From NCBI RefSeq assembly GCF_003201865.1, contig NZ_QJJJ01000019.1, positions 1 through 64,000 on the forward strand: 64,000 bases of DNA, read 5' to 3'. The first letter of the stretch is position 1, and every line of letters starts with the position of its first letter. Below are positions 60,794-64,000 of this stretch, in pieces. The position numbers and the translations under genes are program-made. Below the pieces are notes generated by a model. It searched no databases. It had not been told where the DNA came from and saw nothing but the letters and a program-made list of their open reading frames with translations. Source of the DNA: Methylobacterium sp. B4 (GTDB lineage: Bacteria; Pseudomonadota; Alphaproteobacteria; Rhizobiales; Beijerinckiaceae).

Positions 60794-63274
60794 TCAAACC
60801 TTGAGCGGCACCTTCGGCACGGTGCGCACGCCGCCCCCCGTCGAGCCGCCGCCCGAAGGGCCGCCGTCGCGCTTGGCTGCCTTCTTGCGCGGCGCGGAGC
60901 GCGGCTTGGAGCGCTTGCGCTTGGTCGCGTTGGTGACGTCCTTCTCGGGCTTGGGCGTTACCGGCCCGGCGGGGAACTCGAAGCCGAGCCCCGTCTTGCC
61001 GCCGGCCTCGCCGTCCTCCGGCTTCTTCAGCACCACCTTGACCGCGCCGCCATCCTTGAGACGGCCGAACAGAACCTCGTCGGCCAGCGGCGTCTTGATC
61101 GTGGACTGGATCAGGCGGGCCATGGGCCGGGCGCCCATCGCGTCGTCGTAGCCGTTCTCCACGAGCCAGTCGCGGGCCTCGTCCGAGAGCTCGATCGTGA
61201 CGTTGCGGTCGGCGAGCTGGGCTTCGAGCTGGAGCACGAACTTGTCGACGACCTTGGCCACGACTTCCTTCGGCAGGTGACCGAACGAGATGATCGCGTC
61301 GAGGCGGTTGCGGAATTCCGGCGCGAACAGCCGGTTGATCGCCTCCACGTCGTCACCCGTGCGCTTCGACTGCGTGAAGCCGTAGGCCGACTTCGCCAGA
61401 TCGGACGCGCCCGCATTCGAGGTCATGATGATGATGACGTTGCGGAAGTCGACCTGCTTGCCGTTGTGGTCGGTCAGCTTGCCGTGGTCCATCACCTGCA
61501 GGAGGATGTTGAACAGGTCCGGGTGCGCCTTCTCGATCTCGTCGAGCAGGAGCACGCAGTGCGGGTGCTGGTCGATGCCGTCGGTGAGCAAGCCGCCCTG
61601 GTCGAAGCCGACATAGCCGGGCGGCGCACCGATCAGCCGCGAGACCGTGTGGCGCTCCATGTATTCCGACATGTCGAAGCGCAGCATCTCGACGCCGAGC
61701 GAAGCGGCAAGCTGCTTGGCGGCCTCGGTCTTGCCGACGCCGGTCGGGCCGGCGAACAGGTAGGAGCCGATCGGCTTGTCGGGGTCGCGCAGGCCGGCAC
61801 GGGCCAGCTTGATCGCCGAGGTCAGTGCCTCAATGGCGTTGGTCTGGCCGTAGACGACCCGCTTCAGGTTCTCGGTCAGGTTCTTGAGCACCACCGCGTC
61901 GTCCTTCGACACGGTCTTGGGCGGGATGCGCGCCATCGTGGCGATGGTGGTCTCGATCTCCTTGACGCCGATGGTGCGCTTGCGGCGCGCCTCCGGCACC
62001 AGCATCTGCGAGGCGCCGGTCTCGTCGATCACGTCGATCGCCTTGTCGGGCAGCTTGCGGTCGTTGATGTAGCGGGCCGACAGCTCCACCGCCGCCTTCA
62101 CGGCATCGGTGGTGTACTTGAGCTTGTGGAACTCCTCGAAATACGGCTTGAGGCCCTTGAGGATCTCGATCGTGTCCGGGATCGACGGCTCGTTGACGTC
62201 GATCTTCTGGAAGCGGCGCACCAGGGCGCGATCCTTCTCGAAGTACTGGCGGTACTCCTTGTAGGTGGTCGAGCCGATGCAGCGGAGCGCGCCGGAGGCC
62301 AGCGCGGGCTTCAACAGGTTGGAGGCGTCCATCGCACCGCCCGAGGTGGCGCCCGCACCGATCACGGTGTGGATCTCGTCGATGAACATGATGGCGTTGG
62401 GGTGCGCCTCGATCTCCTTCATCACCTGCTTGAGGCGCTCCTCGAAGTCGCCGCGGTAGCGCGTGCCGGCCAGCAGGGTGCCCATGTCGAGGGAGAACAC
62501 GGTCGCGTCGGCCAGAACCTCCGGCACCTCGTGCTGGATGATTTTTCGCGCAAGTCCCTCGGCGATGGCGGTCTTTCCGACGCCCGGATCGCCCACCAGC
62601 AGCGGGTTGTTCTTCTGGCGGCGGCAGAGCACCTGGATCGTGCGCTCGACCTCGGAATGGCGGCCGATCAGCGGATCGATCTTGCCGTCGCGCGCCTTCT
62701 TGTTGAGGTTGACACAGTAGGCATCGAGCGCATCGCCCTTCTTCTTGGGACGCGCCTCGTTTTCCTCGGGCCCGGGGCGCTCGCTCCCGCTCTCCTCCTC
62801 GGCGCCGCGCACGGGCTTGGCTTCCGAAGCGCCGGGCCGCTTGGCGATGCCGTGGCTGATGTAGTTCACCGCGTCGTAGCGGGTCATGTCCTGCTCTTGC
62901 AGGAAGTAGGCGGCGTGGCTCTCGCGCTCGGCGAAGATCGCGACGAGCACGTTGGCCCCGGTCACCTCCTCGCGACCCGAGGACTGCACGTGGATCACCG
63001 CGCGCTGGATCACCCGCTGGAAGCCGGCGGTCGGCTTGGCGTCCTGGCGTCCGTCGCCGGTCAGGTTCGAGAGTTCGGTATCGACATACTCGACGAGATT
63101 GCGGCGCAGCACGTCGATCTCGACGTTGCAGGCCCGCATCACGGCGGCGGCATCCTGGTCATCGACGAGGGCGAGCAGGAGATGCTCGAGGGTCGCGTAT
63201 TCGTGGCGGCGCTCTCCGGCCAGGGCCAGGGCGCGGTGGAGGGCTTGCTCGAGGCTACGTGAGAAGCTGGGCAA
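60794..63274 (-). CDS. clpA: ATP-dependent Clp protease ATPase subunit ClpA
   Basis: This is 826 residues. An N-terminal Clp repeat domain ([22 protein letters not shown]) binds ClpS. The first AAA module has GDPGVGKT and [14 protein letters not shown], the second GPTGVGKT and [13 protein letters not shown]. Between helices of the second module the ClpP-contact region is expected. The protein ends with a long Lys/Arg/Ser/Gly-rich tail (about 50 residues) beyond the usual ClpA end. It unfolds substrates for ClpP. clpS is just upstream. Confidence 0.96.
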   Translation of the reverse strand: MPSFSRSLEQALHRALALAGERRHEYATLEHLLLALVDDQDAAAVMRACNVEIDVLRRNLVEYVDTELSNLTGDGRQDAKPTAGFQRVIQRAVIHVQSSGREEVTGANVLVAIFAERESHAAYFLQEQDMTRYDAVNYISHGIAKRPGASEAKPVRGAEEESGSERPGPEENEARPKKKGDALDAYCVNLNKKARDGKIDPLIGRHSEVERTIQVLCRRQKNNPLLVGDPGVGKTAIAEGLARKIIQHEVPEVLADATVFSLDMGTLLAGTRYRGDFEERLKQVMKEIEAHPNAIMFIDEIHTVIGAGATSGGAMDASNLLKPALASGALRCIGSTTYKEYRQYFEKDRALVRRFQKIDVNEPSIPDTIEILKGLKPYFEEFHKLKYTTDAVKAAVELSARYINDRKLPDKAIDVIDETGASQMLVPEARRKRTIGVKEIETTIATMARIPPKTVSKDDAVVLKNLTENLKRVVYGQTNAIEALTSAIKLARAGLRDPDKPIGSYLFAGPTGVGKTEAAKQLAASLGVEMLRFDMSEYMERHTVSRLIGAPPGYVGFDQGGLLTDGIDQHPHCVLLLDEIEKAHPDLFNILLQVMDHGKLTDHNGKQVDFRNVIIIMTSNAGASDLAKSAYGFTQSKRTGDDVEAINRLFAPEFRNRLDAIISFGHLPKEVVAKVVDKFVLQLEAQLADRNVTIELSDEARDWLVENGYDDAMGARPMARLIQSTIKTPLADEVLFGRLKDGGAVKVVLKKPEDGEAGGKTGLGFEFPAGPVTPKPEKDVTNATKRKRSKPRSAPRKKAAKRDGGPSGGGSTGGGVRTVPKVPLKV

Positions 63275-63296
63275 TGCTCTGGCCTTCGCTGGATGC

Positions 63297-63692
63297 CTAT
63301 TTCTTTTCCATAACGCACTGAAGCGGATGTTGGTGCTTGCGGGCGAAATCCATCACCTGCGTCACTTTTGTTTCCGCAACTTCGTAAGTGAACACGCCGC
63401 ACTCCCCCACACCATTGTGATGGACGTGCATCATGATCTGGTAGGCGTCGTCGTGACTCTTGTTGAAGAACCGCTCCACGACATGCACGACGAACTCCAT
63501 CGGCGTGTAGTCGTCGTTGAGCAGCAGCACGCGGTACAGGCTCGGCCGCTTCGCCCGCGGCTTGGTGCGGGTGATGATCGCGGTGCCCGAACGGTCGTCG
63601 TCACCCGAACCGGGTGGGGTCGAGGCTGCGGCAAAGGGGGCGGCGAACCGCCCGGCCCGGCGCACCTCGTCCTGGATCTGCTGAAGAGACAT
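63297..63692 (-). CDS. clpS: ClpS adaptor (N-degron recognition)
   Basis: This is 131 residues from ATG 63692 ([10 protein letters not shown]). After a flexible start, the ClpS core is clear: [48 protein letters not shown] and [10 protein letters not shown]. Asn/Asp of LLNDDYTPM and His of VHHNG form the N-degron pocket. It delivers N-end-rule substrates to ClpA; the two genes are 22 bp apart. Confidence 0.95.
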   Translation of the reverse strand: MSLQQIQDEVRRAGRFAAPFAAASTPPGSGDDDRSGTAIITRTKPRAKRPSLYRVLLLNDDYTPMEFVVHVVERFFNKSHDDAYQIMMHVHHNGVGECGVFTYEVAETKVTQVMDFARKHQHPLQCVMEKK

Positions 63693-64000
63693 CGGTATCG
63701 AAGCGACCTCGGTCTGGCAGCCTTCGGCATATGCACCCCCGAGAGAGCGCATCGCTCGATAGGCAATCTATAGGCCGGGAAACGAGTCCGCCAGTCGCGT
63801 GCGCGAAACTGTCCGAGGTCGATGTCGCTAGTCTCTCACCCTGCGGCTTCGTTCGGGGCAAACGGCCGCAGGCCGTCGCGGGACACTCGGGGAAGGGGGC
63901 CGTCAACTTCGGCTTAACCCCTGTGGCGAAAGGACGATCTCGCTTCTCGACCCGCCGGCATTAACGGCCGCGTAACCGCGTTCATCCTAGCTTCGCCACA
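63693..64000. other. Upstream region of clpS at window edge
   Basis: 308 bp without a credible gene. A near-CtrA sequence TTAA-CGGCCGC-GTAAC lies at 63961-63976, one mismatch from consensus; the gene it might serve lies outside the window. Confidence 0.4.

Noticed and set aside
63614-63964. Rightward frame of 116 codons upstream of clpS
   Set aside because: It overlaps the clpS start antisense, has no motif and no good ribosome site.

Overview
The window is a high-GC alphaproteobacterial chromosome segment, most like Methylobacterium/Methylorubrum (Rhizobiales). It carries the pal-cpoB-tilS-ftsH-glmM block, CtrA-type TTAA-N7-TTAAC boxes, a bacteriochlorophyll/reaction-centre cluster of the purple-bacterial type, and ALA synthase (hemA) rather than the glutamyl-tRNA route. 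All family assignments come from reading motifs in the translations; no search was run.

Layout. (1) 1-95: the terminal end of an IS21-like insertion sequence, abutting a 5'-truncated coiled-coil gene (90-1580) built of 28-residue repeats. (2) About 1677-8385: a prophage remnant or phage-like island. A leftward lysis cassette (GH19 endolysin, two small membrane/holin-like proteins, a coiled-coil membrane protein, two terminators) faces rightward small genes (zinc-finger, ASCH, Cys-rich) and a tyrosine integrase next to tRNA-Lys(CTT). No capsid, tail or terminase gene is present. (3) 8.6-12.6 kb: hemC, a divergent GSCFA/WcbI pair, and a divergent single-domain response regulator/Hpt pair around a perfect CtrA box. 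(4) 12.9-20.0 kb: pal, cpoB, tilS, ftsH, a TauE/SafE transporter and glmM. (5) 20.2-23.5 kb: outer-membrane beta-barrel genes, two of them paralogues with CtrA-like boxes, separated by strong terminators. (6) 23.5-36.1 kb: HNH nuclease, MscS-type channel, CAP-domain lipoprotein, MotAB-like pair, NdvA/ChvA glucan exporter, pgl-gnd, and a tri-haem cytochrome c. (7) 36.2-58.9 kb: the photosynthesis cluster. Leftward: bchG-pucC-like-bchP-tspO-orf107, and aerR-ppsR. Rightward: bchF-N-B-H-L-M-lhaA-puhA-B-C-orf103-acsF-puhE-hemA. (8) 59-63.7 kb: a UDP-glucuronate decarboxylase-like epimerase, a small membrane protein, clpA and clpS.

How it works together. hemA supplies ALA, and hemC (in the window but outside the cluster) makes hydroxymethylbilane. 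BchH and BchM insert Mg and methylate, and AcsF closes ring E using O2. BchNBL (dark-operative reductase), BchF, BchG and BchP complete bacteriochlorophyll; LhaA, PucC-like and PuhA-C/E assemble it with the reaction centre. AcsF with no bchE in the window fits aerobic anoxygenic phototrophy. Two identical-architecture palindromes, TGTCAA-N6-TTGACA, sit upstream of bchF and bchG. They fit the PpsR/CrtJ consensus and overlap likely -35 elements, so PpsR (with AerR, B12-dependent) probably controls both divergent transcripts.

Most worth checking: the paired PpsR palindromes and PpsR's unusual cysteine positions, the CtrA boxes at 12184 and 20193, three 11-bp iterons beside the integrase, a half-size fatty-acid-hydroxylase-like protein in the phage region, and two small unassigned genes embedded in the photosynthesis operons.
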